Assembly (NCBI GenBank): GCA_905214155.1
Contig: CAJMLC010000104.1
Span: 1-7,025 of the forward strand
Direction: 5' to 3'
DNA from: an uncultured bacterium
Lineage (GTDB): Bacteria; Bacillota; Clostridia; Oscillospirales; Oscillospiraceae
Length of the DNA: 7,025 nucleotides
Under the pieces are notes generated by a model that saw nothing but the letters and a program-made list of their open reading frames with translations, was not told the origin of the DNA and made no database searches. This document shows positions 1 through 5,969 of the stretch, piece by piece (position 1 is the stretch's first letter; every line of letters starts with the position of its first letter). The position numbers and the translations under genes were made by a program.

Positions 1-52
1 ACGCGGCGCGGCGTGAAAAGGCCCGCTGTCCGGGTGCGTCGGGAGTTTTCAG

Positions 53-175
53 ATGCACCCTAAGGTAACGGAGCAGCTTGGAATCGTCCGTGTGACCGGT
101 CTGACCAACCGGCAAGTGCGGCTGATCATTACGCGCCGCGTCAAAGAGGCTCCGCTCGGCCCCGCGCAGAAATGA
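53..175 (+). CDS. Possible 40-codon small protein, or 3' tail of an upstream gene
   Basis: An open frame runs from ATG 53 to TGA 173-175 and would encode about 40 residues, basic and without recognisable motifs (it begins MHPKVTEQLG and ends APLGPAQK). A GGGAG lies about 8 nt before the ATG. In the same frame a TGA stands at 14-16, so the reading frame cannot extend to the window edge without a frameshift. Another frame stays open from position 1 to a TAA at 61-63 and could be the tail of an upstream gene overlapping this ATG. Third-position GC is high, as expected for coding DNA here, and the terminator at 212-256 would suit a plus-strand gene ending at 175. I do not recognise the product. 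It may be spurious, or a real C-terminus joined upstream by a sequencing frameshift. Confidence 0.25.
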   Translation: MHPKVTEQLGIVRVTGLTNRQVRLIITRRVKEAPLGPAQK

Positions 176-211
176 CCTTTGGATGTCATGCGGCCATGCC
201 CGTCCTCTCGC

Positions 212-256
212 AAAAAACACAGCGGCTCCCGTCTGTATCAGACGGGAGCCGCTTTT
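212..256. terminator. Bidirectional Rho-independent terminator
   Basis: A perfect 15-bp stem (221-235 paired with 239-253) encloses a 3-nt loop (236-238). Read on the plus strand it is followed by a short T run (253-256). Read on the minus strand it is followed by the complement of the A run 212-217, a clean U tract. It lies 15 bp beyond the stop codon of the glycerate kinase and about 45 bp beyond the possible plus-strand frame, so it can end transcription from both sides. The minus-strand use is the surer one. Confidence 0.88.
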
Positions 257-270
257 GCTGTCATCACAGT

Positions 271-1506
271 TCAGCGCCAGATCAGGGCCATCGCCAGATC
301 GTTGACATTGGTCCCGGTCGGTCCGGTCATCAAAAGACCGCCGATCCTTTGCAGCGCATGATACGCATCATTTTCCGCCAGCACCTGTGCCGCATCATAC
401 CCTGCCGCGCACAGCGCCGCATCCGAGTCCTGGTCGACAAAGCCGCCGGCTGCGTCGGTCGGCCCGTCTGTCCCATCCGAGCCAAACGAGCAGACAGCCG
501 TATTCTGCGTCCCCCGCAGCCCCGGTGCGGCCGCAAGCGCCAGCTCCTGATTCCTTCCGCCGAGTCCCTGCCCGGTCAGATGCACGACCGTTTCTCCTCC
601 GGCAAAAAAGGCCAGCGGCCGCTCCGTCTGCTGATGGCTGCGGGCAATGCTGGCGAGAAAACGCCCCGCTTCGCGCGCCTCGCAGTCCAGACAGTCTGTC
701 AGCATCCGGCACTGAAAGCCCAGCGCCTGCGCGGCATCCTGCGCGGCGGCGCAGAGCGCACGGACACTGCCGGTAATATGCGGCTCCACATTGGAAAGCT
801 GCTTCGGCGTCGGCGCTTCCAGACAGGAAAGCGCCTCATCAGACAGATGCAGCGCATATTTTTTCACGATCTCCCGTGCCTGCTCCGCGGTAGATGTATC
901 CGGATACGCCGGCCCGGAGGCGATCATGTCCAGCGGATCGCCGACAATGTCGGACAGGATGATGGAAAACACCCTGGCCGGCGCACAGTGCTGCGCGAAC
1001 CGCCCCGCCTTCACGCGGGAGAGCCGCTTGCGGATGGTGTTCATCTCCACAATGTCCGCCCCACAGGCCAGAAGCTCGCGCGTGATGCGCTGCTGCTCCT
1101 CCGGCGTGATGAACGGCAGCTCAAAAAGCGCCGAACCGCCGCCGGACACCAGAAACAGCACCGTATCCTCCGCCGTCAGCCGCTCCGTCAGGGCCAGCGC
1201 ATGGCGCGTCGCCGCAAAGGACGCCGCATCCGCGACCGGATGCCCGGCCTCAAAGATGGCAAGGCTGCCAATCGCGCCGCGCGAATGTCCATGCTTCGTG
1301 ATCACGACACCGTCTGTGATCCGCGGCCCGAGCGCCTGACAGGCTGCGTGTGCCATCTGCCACGCCGCTTTTCCGATCGCGACGAGATAGACCCGCCCGG
1401 AGAGCTCCGCCTGCTCCAGCGCGCTGCGCACAGCCGCATCTGGCTGCACGGCCGCAAGCGCCTGCGCCATGATCTGCTCTGCCATCTGCCGTAACGTTTG
1501 TTCCAT
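271..1506 (-). CDS. Glycerate 2-kinase, MOFRL (class II, GckA/TtuD-like) family
   Basis: Predicted cytoplasmic kinase that phosphorylates D-glycerate with ATP, in this family giving 2-phosphoglycerate, which enters lower glycolysis. The 411 residues match the usual family length. The N-terminal DUF4147/GLYCTK domain (about 5-240) shows the conserved GKAAWQM (45-51), the glycine-rich SGGGSAL (121-127), the NTIRKRLSRVKAGR block (156-169) and SDIVGDPLDMIASGP (185-199). The C-terminal MOFRL domain (about 296-405) shows FAGGE (301-305), GGRNQE (316-321), GTDGPTDAAG (345-354) and TGPTGTNVNDL (394-404). ATG 1506 is chosen because AGGAGAAGG (complement of about 1509-1517) stands just before it. It lies 45 bp downstream of the HAD phosphatase on the same strand with no terminator between, so the two are probably one operon, ended by the terminator at 212-256. 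Family assignment is firm; activity on glycerate rather than a related hydroxyacid is inferred from the family. Confidence 0.93.
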   Translation of the reverse strand: MEQTLRQMAEQIMAQALAAVQPDAAVRSALEQAELSGRVYLVAIGKAAWQMAHAACQALGPRITDGVVITKHGHSRGAIGSLAIFEAGHPVADAASFAATRHALALTERLTAEDTVLFLVSGGGSALFELPFITPEEQQRITRELLACGADIVEMNTIRKRLSRVKAGRFAQHCAPARVFSIILSDIVGDPLDMIASGPAYPDTSTAEQAREIVKKYALHLSDEALSCLEAPTPKQLSNVEPHITGSVRALCAAAQDAAQALGFQCRMLTDCLDCEAREAGRFLASIARSHQQTERPLAFFAGGETVVHLTGQGLGGRNQELALAAAPGLRGTQNTAVCSFGSDGTDGPTDAAGGFVDQDSDAALCAAGYDAAQVLAENDAYHALQRIGGLLMTGPTGTNVNDLAMALIWR

Positions 1507-1551
1507 AGCCTTCTCCTATCGCCGGATCTCCGGCCGGTCAGGCGGGCCACT

Positions 1552-2208
1552 TCACTGTTCCGCCAAAAACGCGCCGAACGCATCGACGGTCTTGAAATAA
1601 TAGTCGCAGTTCCGGCGCATATAGCCCTCGATCTCCGGGATGTCGTTGGCCCAGCCCGCCGCCGCGAACGGCACGCCCGCCGCGCGGCACATATCATATC
1701 CGGGTTTCAGGTCATCCAGCATCAGCAGCTGCTCCGGCGCGAGCCGGAACTCCTTCATGATCTGCTCCAGCGGCCAGACGTTGGGCTTGCGGTGCTCGGG
1801 CGGAAGCTCCCAGCCGAAGATCAGATCCGGCTCCGGCAGACCGTTTTCGCGGTAATCGCGGCGGATCACGTCGCTGACGGAGTGGGAGACGACGGCGATC
1901 TTGCCGCCGCGGGCCTTGTATCGCTCCAGAATTTCGCGCATCCCCGGATACGCCTTTGGGATGCGTGAGGCGACCCAGCCCTGCCAGAACTGATATTCAC
2001 CCTCCAGCTCCTCGTCGGTAAAGCCCAGCTCGTCTTTGAGGAGCGGAATGATGCCAGGGTCGAAATTTTTCCGGAAATAGTCGTCCAGCGTATACGAAAG
2101 GCCGGGGCGCACCTGCGCCAGATAGGCCAGAAAGGCCGGAAAATGGATGACAGCCGTGCTGTTGACGACGGTGTCGTCGTGGTCGAGCACCAGACAGGGG
2201 AACCGCAT
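1552..2208 (-). CDS. HAD-superfamily phosphatase (subfamily IA, Gph-like)
   Basis: A 218-residue haloacid-dehalogenase-type hydrolase, the size of phosphoglycolate phosphatase-like HAD-IA enzymes. All four motifs are visible. Motif I is LDHDDT, with nucleophile D9 and acid/base D11. Motif II is VVSHS, with S108. Motif III is the lysine K141 in HRKPN. Motif IV is MLDDLKPG, with the Mg-binding pair D165/D166. Residues about 18-85 form a helical cap inserted after motif I, as in type C1 caps. There is no signal peptide, so it should be cytoplasmic. The frame is open up to ATG 2247, but ATG 2208 is preferred: it has a strong GGAGG six bases upstream and puts LVLDHDDT at the N-terminus as usual. 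It is the first gene of a likely two-gene operon with the glycerate kinase. The substrate cannot be read from sequence; a small phosphorylated hydroxyacid such as phosphoglycolate is a guess from context. Confidence 0.88.
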   Translation of the reverse strand: MRFPCLVLDHDDTVVNSTAVIHFPAFLAYLAQVRPGLSYTLDDYFRKNFDPGIIPLLKDELGFTDEELEGEYQFWQGWVASRIPKAYPGMREILERYKARGGKIAVVSHSVSDVIRRDYRENGLPEPDLIFGWELPPEHRKPNVWPLEQIMKEFRLAPEQLLMLDDLKPGYDMCRAAGVPFAAAGWANDIPEIEGYMRRNCDYYFKTVDAFGAFLAEQ

Positions 2209-2214
2209 AGCGCA

Positions 2215-2219
2215 CCTCC
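2215..2219 (-). promoter_or_regulatory. Ribosome binding site that fixes the HAD phosphatase start
   Basis: On the minus strand GGAGG is followed by six bases and ATG 2208. The upstream in-frame ATG at 2247 has no purine-rich site before it, so the shorter 218-residue protein is the better call. Confidence 0.8.
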
Positions 2220-2237
2220 GGATGTGAGATATGGACA

Positions 2238-2266
2238 AGCATAGCATTTTCTGACGGATTATGCAA
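2238..2266 (-). promoter_or_regulatory. Weak candidate promoter for the HAD phosphatase-glycerate kinase operon
   Basis: Read on the minus strand, TTGCAT (complement of 2261-2266), a 17-bp spacer and TATGCT (complement of 2238-2243) lie upstream of the GGAGG of the HAD gene and would give a leader of about 23 nt. The match to consensus is modest. A rival -10, CATAAT, lies about 15 bp further upstream (complement of about 2257-2262) but lacks a good -35. One of them is probably used, because the next gene upstream is divergent. Confidence 0.3.
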
Positions 2267-2298
2267 GAAAAAAGATTCTGAAGTTTTGCGGCGAAGGT

Positions 2299-2327
2299 TT
2301 GCTATTTTGAGAAATCTATGGTATACT
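2299..2327 (+). promoter_or_regulatory. Sigma-A-type promoter of the SH3b protein gene
   Basis: TTGCTA (2299-2304), a 17-bp spacer and TATACT (2322-2327) form a good vegetative promoter. TGG directly before the -10 gives an extended -10. Transcription should start near 2334, leaving a leader of about 64 nt before ATG 2398. The hexamers overlap the inverted repeat at 2299-2342, so the promoter may be repressed by a protein bound there. Confidence 0.7.
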
Positions 2328-2348
2328 TTGAGAAAATAGCAATGCTAT
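2299..2348. repeat. Inverted and direct repeats over the SH3b promoter (possible operator)
   Basis: TTGCTATTTT (2299-2308) and AAAATAGCAA (2333-2342) are perfect 10-bp inverted repeats placed on the -35 and on the expected start point. TTTGAGAAA occurs twice (2306-2314 and 2327-2335), 21 bp apart, two helical turns. ATAGCA-A-TGCTAT (2336-2348) is a perfect 13-bp palindrome, and another ATAGCA stands at 2241-2246 by the divergent gene. The geometry suits a regulator binding as a dimer. No matching regulator gene is in the window. Confidence 0.45.
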
Positions 2349-2351
2349 ACC

Positions 2352-2366
2352 CCGGCAGAACGCCGG
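2352..2366 (+). other. Small hairpin in the leader of the SH3b gene
   Basis: CCGGC (2352-2356) and GCCGG (2362-2366) can pair around a 5-nt loop in the untranslated leader, about 20 nt before the ribosome binding site GGAGG (2386-2390). There is no U tract, so it is not a terminator. It may only stabilise the mRNA 5' end. Confidence 0.3.
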
Positions 2367-2397
2367 AACGATTCACCAAACAAACGGAGGGAACGGC

Positions 2398-3738
2398 ATG
2401 GAAGAAGAAAGAATGGAACAGCCACGGCGCAGAAGAAAGCCGAAGAGCTTTTTCCGCCGCCTTTTGGAGCTGCCGAAAAAGACGCTGCTGACGCTGGTCG
2501 CGATCCTCGTCGTCTTTGTGGCGGTCATCGTCATCATCACAAAAAGCTGCTCGGCCGTGCCGGACACAACCGTCACGGCACAGGCATTTTCCACCGAGGC
2601 GGAGCTGAAGCTCCCGCTGTCGGTCAAGCTCAACGAGGGCGATTATCTGTCCTACGGCGGCTATCAGTTTGAGACGTCGAAGAAGATCGCCTCGCTCGTC
2701 AAGACCATCAACAAAAATAACGACGGCGTCACCGCCACAAGCTTCACGAACGCGCACGGCACGTGCTACCTCTTCACGAAGCAGACCGAGACGGGCGTCG
2801 ACCATTGGGCGCTCTATCCCAAGGACATCGCCCACTATTATATCTTCATGGGCACGCACCGCGAGGTCGCGCTGGACGGCAGCCGCCTCGACATCCTGCT
2901 GCCGCTGCACCTTGTCTCCGACAGCGCACTGATGGACAACATGGGCGGCCAGATCCAGCTCGACACGTCCTATGCCTGCGGCTACGACGGCCTCAAGGAG
3001 GGCGAGACGCTTGCCGCGCTCTTCCGCGCGTACTATGAAGAGTCCGGCCTCTACACCGTCACGAGCAGCGACGGCGGTTTCACCATCGTCCCCAAGGGCA
3101 GCGACAAGACGCTGATCTTCACCTTCCAGGAGGACGGCACGAGCGGCATGTTCGCCGTCTCCGTCCCGGTCGTGACCGAGCCGGAGCCGACCAGCGCCGC
3201 CAGCATCCGCTATGAGCAGGGCGAAGCCGTGCAGCTTCCTGAACAGGATGCCATCGCCCTTTCGGAGATCATCGTCAACGCGAGCTATCGTCAGACCGAG
3301 CCGATGGATGACATCACGCCCTATGAGGTCGACATGGAGGGCACAACCTATCGTATCAGCTTGACGTGGAGCACCGATACCTGGAGTGCGACTGTCCGCG
3401 GTGATTCCGGCCTTGCCACGCTGACCACAAAGGATTCCTGCATGGTCGCGGCGATCATCGGCGCGAACGACGTGGGCGGCGTTCCGGCCCGCGACGACGC
3501 GAGCTGGTTCGGCGACCTGAGCGCGGACTTCTCCGCCGCTGCGGCGCAGATGGTCACAACGGGCGACATCAATGTCCGCTCCGCCCCGTCCACGTCCAGC
3601 ACGATTCTCGTGACCATGCCGCAGGACAGCTCCGTGGCCGTCATCGGCATCTCGGACGAATGGTGCGAGATCTGGTACAACAACCAGCGCGCCTATATGT
3701 CCAGCCAGTATCTCAAAACGCCGACCACCGGCGCATAA
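2398..3738 (+). CDS. Membrane-anchored extracellular protein with C-terminal SH3b domain
   Basis: A 446-residue single-pass protein. Residues 1-28 are very basic (RRRRKPK, FFRR) and should be cytoplasmic. Residues about 29-48 (TLLTLVAILVVFVAVIVIIT) are one hydrophobic segment without a signal-peptidase or lipoprotein site, so it should be an uncleaved anchor with the rest outside. Residues about 60-380 are rich in D, T, S and Y, mostly predicted beta, and match no family I recognise. Residues about 386-440 form a bacterial SH3 (SH3b) domain: GDINVRSAPS is the typical entry strand, followed by VAVIGISDEWCEIWYNNQRAYMSSQYL. Such domains usually bind peptidoglycan or other wall ligands. No catalytic hydrolase motif is visible, so it is not obviously an autolysin. 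ATG 2398 is chosen for GGAGG seven bases upstream. The gene is monocistronic, with its own promoter and terminator. Function is unknown; a cell-wall or envelope role is inferred. Confidence 0.9.
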   Translation: MEEERMEQPRRRRKPKSFFRRLLELPKKTLLTLVAILVVFVAVIVIITKSCSAVPDTTVTAQAFSTEAELKLPLSVKLNEGDYLSYGGYQFETSKKIASLVKTINKNNDGVTATSFTNAHGTCYLFTKQTETGVDHWALYPKDIAHYYIFMGTHREVALDGSRLDILLPLHLVSDSALMDNMGGQIQLDTSYACGYDGLKEGETLAALFRAYYEESGLYTVTSSDGGFTIVPKGSDKTLIFTFQEDGTSGMFAVSVPVVTEPEPTSAASIRYEQGEAVQLPEQDAIALSEIIVNASYRQTEPMDDITPYEVDMEGTTYRISLTWSTDTWSATVRGDSGLATLTTKDSCMVAAIIGANDVGGVPARDDASWFGDLSADFSAAAAQMVTTGDINVRSAPSTSSTILVTMPQDSSVAVIGISDEWCEIWYNNQRAYMSSQYLKTPTTGA

Positions 3739-3749
3739 AAATGCAGCAG

Positions 3750-3782
3750 CGCCCGCCGCGATCTCTCGCGGCGGGCGTTTTT
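3750..3782 (+). terminator. Rho-independent terminator of the SH3b gene
   Basis: A perfect 12-bp GC-rich stem (3750-3761 with 3766-3777) encloses the loop TCTC and is followed by five Ts (3778-3782). It begins 12 bp after the TAA of the SH3b gene. Confidence 0.93.
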
Positions 3783-3809
3783 ATGCCGTATCGTCAGTTA
3801 TAGATGTAT

Positions 3810-3831
3810 GGGCGGACGCCCCTGTCCGCCC
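3810..3831. repeat. Short palindrome at the left of the repeat-filled gap
   Basis: GGGCGGAC (3810-3817) and GTCCGCCC (3824-3831) are perfect 8-bp inverted repeats around GCCCCT. This is the first palindrome after the SH3b terminator and resembles the GGGCGGGC/GCCCGCCC stem at 6837-6855, so it probably belongs to the same repeat group. It lacks a T tract. Confidence 0.6.
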
Positions 3832-3954
3832 GCTTCTTCGGTTCCTCCGCAGCACCCTGTAGGGGCCGATGCCGAGCGCAGCTGTTCGCGACGAAGGAGC
3901 GTTACAGATGCGGCCTGCCCCTTGCGGGTACTCATCGGCCCTTTTTTGAACCCA

Positions 3955-3985
3955 TTCTTTTCTTTCTCTGCCAGAAAGAAAAGAA
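3955..3985. repeat. 13-bp hairpin of pyrimidine and purine runs, with a third arm
   Basis: TTCTTTTCTTTCT (3955-3967) pairs perfectly with AGAAAGAAAAGAA (3973-3985) around a 5-nt loop. The core AAGAAAAGAA occurs again at 4001-4010, so the left arm has two possible partners. It lies inside the composite repeat, away from any gene end. Confidence 0.65.
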
Positions 3986-4093
3986 CGGTTTCAATCTTCC
4001 AAGAAAAGAAAGAGGGCCGGGTACCAACCGTTGTCCTGAATTTGACTCAAAAAATCTCAGCCATCAGCTGTCCGTCACGCCAGCCCCTACCTC

Positions 4094-4129
4094 CCGAAAG
4101 GTCTCTGCGCTCTGCGCATCGCCTTTCGG
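4094..4129. repeat. Hairpin inside the composite repeat
   Basis: CCGAAAGG (4094-4101) pairs with CCTTTCGG (4122-4129), and with one bulge the stem extends outward through CCTC/GAGG. The 20-nt loop holds GCGCTCTGCGC. It directly follows the internal CCCCTAC end at 4084-4090. Confidence 0.5.
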
Positions 4130-4211
4130 AGGGACTGCACTGCAAAATCGCACAGTAGTTGTCTGCCCGCCATCATCAAGATAGCGTGCGGCGTTGTAAA
4201 ATTTCCGACTG

Positions 4212-4246
4212 CCAAATTGTGACCCAGTGAAACGGTCACAATTTGG
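4212..4246. repeat. 13-bp perfect inverted repeat inside the composite repeat
   Basis: CCAAATTGTGACC (4212-4224) and GGTCACAATTTGG (4234-4246) are exact reverse complements around a 9-nt loop. Its AT-rich stem differs from the GC-rich GTAGGGG modules, so it may be a separate repeat type inserted within or next to them. Confidence 0.65.
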
Positions 4247-4383
4247 GAAGGAAGAAGGAGACTGCGGATGTGGAGTTTTCGCCGCCCCGGCGGAAACGGA
4301 ATGGAGCTGGCTTCTTCTGACGAGGGCATCGGCCCCTACAAATTCTATTGGAAGTGTTCCGAAGACAGGACAACCGGGCACGC

Positions 4384-4414
4384 AAAAAAGTGCCCCGTCC
4401 GTTGGACGGGGCAC
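4384..4414 (-). terminator. Rho-independent terminator of the purine permease
   Basis: On the minus strand a perfect 11-bp GC-rich stem (4404-4414 with 4390-4400) encloses a 3-nt loop and runs into six Us (complement of A4384-4389). It begins 12 bp after the permease stop codon at 4427-4429. Confidence 0.95.
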
Positions 4415-4426
4415 GATCTCGATCAT

Positions 4427-5851
4427 TTAGTGGGTCAGGAAGAACATCAGGGCGAAGAGGATCGTGATGATCCAGGTGCCGACGTTGACTTCCTTGATCT
4501 TGCCGGTGAAGATCTTGATGAACACGTAGGAGATCAGGCCGAACGCAATACCATAGGAGATATTGTAGGTCAGCGGCATGATCGCGATGGTCAGGAAGCC
4601 GACAACAGCATCTGCCGGATCGTCCCATGCGATGCTCTTGACATTGGCCATCATGAGAACGCCGACGTAGATCAGAGCCGCGGCGCAGGCATAGGTCGGG
4701 ATGAGCTGCGCGACCGGCGCGAGGAACATCGCAACGAAGAACAGGGCCGCGGTGACCATCGAGGCCAGACCGGTGCGGCCGCCTTCGGCGACACCTGCGG
4801 AGGACTCGACGAACGTGGTGACGGTGGACGTGCCGCAGACCGCGCCGCAGCAGGTCGCGATGGCATCAGCCAGCATGGCCTTGTCCATGTTGGGGACGTT
4901 GCCTTCCGGGGTCAGCATGTTGCCGCAGGCGCAGGCGCCGTACAGCGTGCCGAGGGTATCGAACATATCGACCATGCAGAACGCGAGCATGGAGGTAACG
5001 AACATGACAACGAACGCGCCGGTACCATTGGCGGTGATGTAGGCAGAATAGTCAAAGCCTTCGGTAAAGACTTTGCCGATCGCCTGTGTGCCAAAGTCCT
5101 TGAACGCGCCGAAGAAATCGCTCGACAGGTTCGGCTGAACCTTATCTGCGAAGAAGCCGGGGACAGTCAGCAGGCCGATGACATAATACAGAACCGCGGA
5201 ACCGAGAATGCCCCACAGGACCGCGCCCTTGACCTTTTTCTTGGACATCGCGCCGATGGCGAAGACCGTGATGATCGTGAGCAGGATCGGGAACAGCTGC
5301 GCCCAGGTCACGCCGCCGGTGAACACGTTGAGCGAGGTCAAGCTGACGAGCGTGGAGGCGTTGCCTACGACGATACCGGCGTTCTGCATGCCGATGAAGG
5401 CAATGAACAGGCCGATACCGGCGGAGATGGCGACCTTGACGGCCTGCGGGATGGCGTCGAAGATGATTTTGCGGAGGCCGGTGACGGTCAGCAGGACGAA
5501 GACGATACCGTCGACGAGGACCATGACCAGCGCATTGGCATACGTCAGCCCCATGCCAACGCAGATTGTGTAGACGAAATAAGCGTTCAGGCCCATGCCG
5601 GACGCCTGCGCGAGCGGCAGGTTGGACAGCAGACCGATGGCTACGGTGCCGATGACGGCGGAGATGGCAGTTGCGATGTAGATCGCACCATAACTGACAC
5701 CGAGAACGTTCGTTCCATCATTGAAGGGGTTTGAGAACATACCGGCGTTGACCATCAGAATGTAGGCCATCGCCATGAAGGTGGTAATACCGGCCATGAC
5801 CTCAGTCCGGACGGTCGTACCGTGCTCCTTCAGTTTGAATCTTTTTTCCAT
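4427..5851 (-). CDS. pbuG: NCS2-family purine permease, AzgA/PbuG type
   Basis: A 474-residue integral membrane protein of the AzgA branch of the NCS2 (nucleobase:cation symporter 2) family, which imports hypoxanthine, guanine or adenine with protons. The length is typical. Family signatures include the N-terminal TEVMAGITTFMAMAYILMVNAGM (16-38), GMGLNAYF (85-92), MVDMFDTLGTLYGAC (293-307) and TSTVTTFVESSAGVAEGGRTGL (341-362), the last being the family's substrate-site loop. About 12-14 hydrophobic segments alternate along the chain, ending with one at 457-472. ATG 5851 follows GGAGG by seven bases. A promoter lies at 5913-5941 and the terminator at 4384-4414, so it is transcribed alone. It is divergent from a purine-type phosphoribosyltransferase, which supports a role in purine salvage. 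The family is certain; PbuG (guanine/hypoxanthine) versus PbuO or an adenine transporter cannot be settled by eye. Confidence 0.93.
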   Translation of the reverse strand: MEKRFKLKEHGTTVRTEVMAGITTFMAMAYILMVNAGMFSNPFNDGTNVLGVSYGAIYIATAISAVIGTVAIGLLSNLPLAQASGMGLNAYFVYTICVGMGLTYANALVMVLVDGIVFVLLTVTGLRKIIFDAIPQAVKVAISAGIGLFIAFIGMQNAGIVVGNASTLVSLTSLNVFTGGVTWAQLFPILLTIITVFAIGAMSKKKVKGAVLWGILGSAVLYYVIGLLTVPGFFADKVQPNLSSDFFGAFKDFGTQAIGKVFTEGFDYSAYITANGTGAFVVMFVTSMLAFCMVDMFDTLGTLYGACACGNMLTPEGNVPNMDKAMLADAIATCCGAVCGTSTVTTFVESSAGVAEGGRTGLASMVTAALFFVAMFLAPVAQLIPTYACAAALIYVGVLMMANVKSIAWDDPADAVVGFLTIAIMPLTYNISYGIAFGLISYVFIKIFTGKIKEVNVGTWIITILFALMFFLTH

Positions 5852-5912
5852 TCAGATTCCTCCATTCATTTCTCTCGGCCCGCCCGGCAGAGGGCGAACC
5901 ATTTATGAGCCT

Positions 5913-5941
5913 ATTATAGTGAATATTGACCGAAAAAACAA
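5913..5941 (-). promoter_or_regulatory. Promoter of the purine permease gene
   Basis: On the minus strand TTGTTT (complement of 5936-5941), a 17-bp spacer and a perfect TATAAT (complement of 5913-5918) precede the permease. The start point would be near 5906, giving a leader of about 55 nt. That is too short for a purine riboswitch with an expression platform, and none is recognisable in it. Confidence 0.65.
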
Positions 5942-5969
5942 GCTGTCAGGACGACTGTTTGCAGCTAAA

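Larger units (their letters stand above)
3858..4340. repeat. Composite intergenic repeat bounded by 16-bp inverted repeats
   Basis: TGTAGGGGCCGATGCC (3858-3873) and its exact reverse complement (4325-4340) bound 483 bp. I find no convincing gene inside; the open frames here lack ribosome sites and domain features and overlap on both strands. The interior carries three strong palindromes, described separately, and another CCCCTAC end at 4084-4090, which suggests two or more modules joined together. The left end and the internal CTCATCGGCCCTT (3931-3943) match the module at 6806-6860. This looks like a non-coding, MITE-like or REP-like element. No transposase is present, and I see no clear target-site duplication. 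Confidence 0.6.

Noticed and set aside
172..1494. Long plus-strand open frame (440 codons) opposite the glycerate kinase
   Set aside because: It mirrors a clear kinase gene, is full of Arg, Pro and His from antisense high-GC codons, has no domain features, and its ATG overlaps a stop codon without a good ribosome site.
1521..1534. GCCGGATCTCCGGC palindrome between the HAD and kinase genes as a terminator
   Set aside because: The stem is only 5-6 bp with a 2-4 nt loop and no U tract; it is too weak to split the operon.
2209..2247. Upstream ATG for the HAD phosphatase, adding 13 residues
   Set aside because: It has no ribosome site and adds residues before the conserved LDHDDT strand; ATG 2208 has a strong GGAGG.
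2302..2910. Minus-strand frame opposite the start of the SH3b gene
   Set aside because: It is antisense to a gene with a clear promoter, ribosome site, membrane anchor and SH3b domain, and shows no family features.
3804..4184. Overlapping plus-strand frames (3804-4184 and 3808-4158) in the repeat-filled gap
   Set aside because: They run through palindromic repeats, share the region in two frames, lack ribosome sites and resemble no protein family.
4064..4628. Minus-strand and plus-strand frames between 4064 and 4628
   Set aside because: They cross the permease terminator and repeat boundaries and lack start signals; they look like spurious proteins made from intergenic repeats.
4268..5734. 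Long plus-strand open frame (488 codons) opposite the permease
   Set aside because: The extreme Asp/Glu/Arg/Gly bias and repeated DDG/EHG strings are typical of the antisense of a hydrophobic membrane protein; the permease on the other strand is unambiguous.
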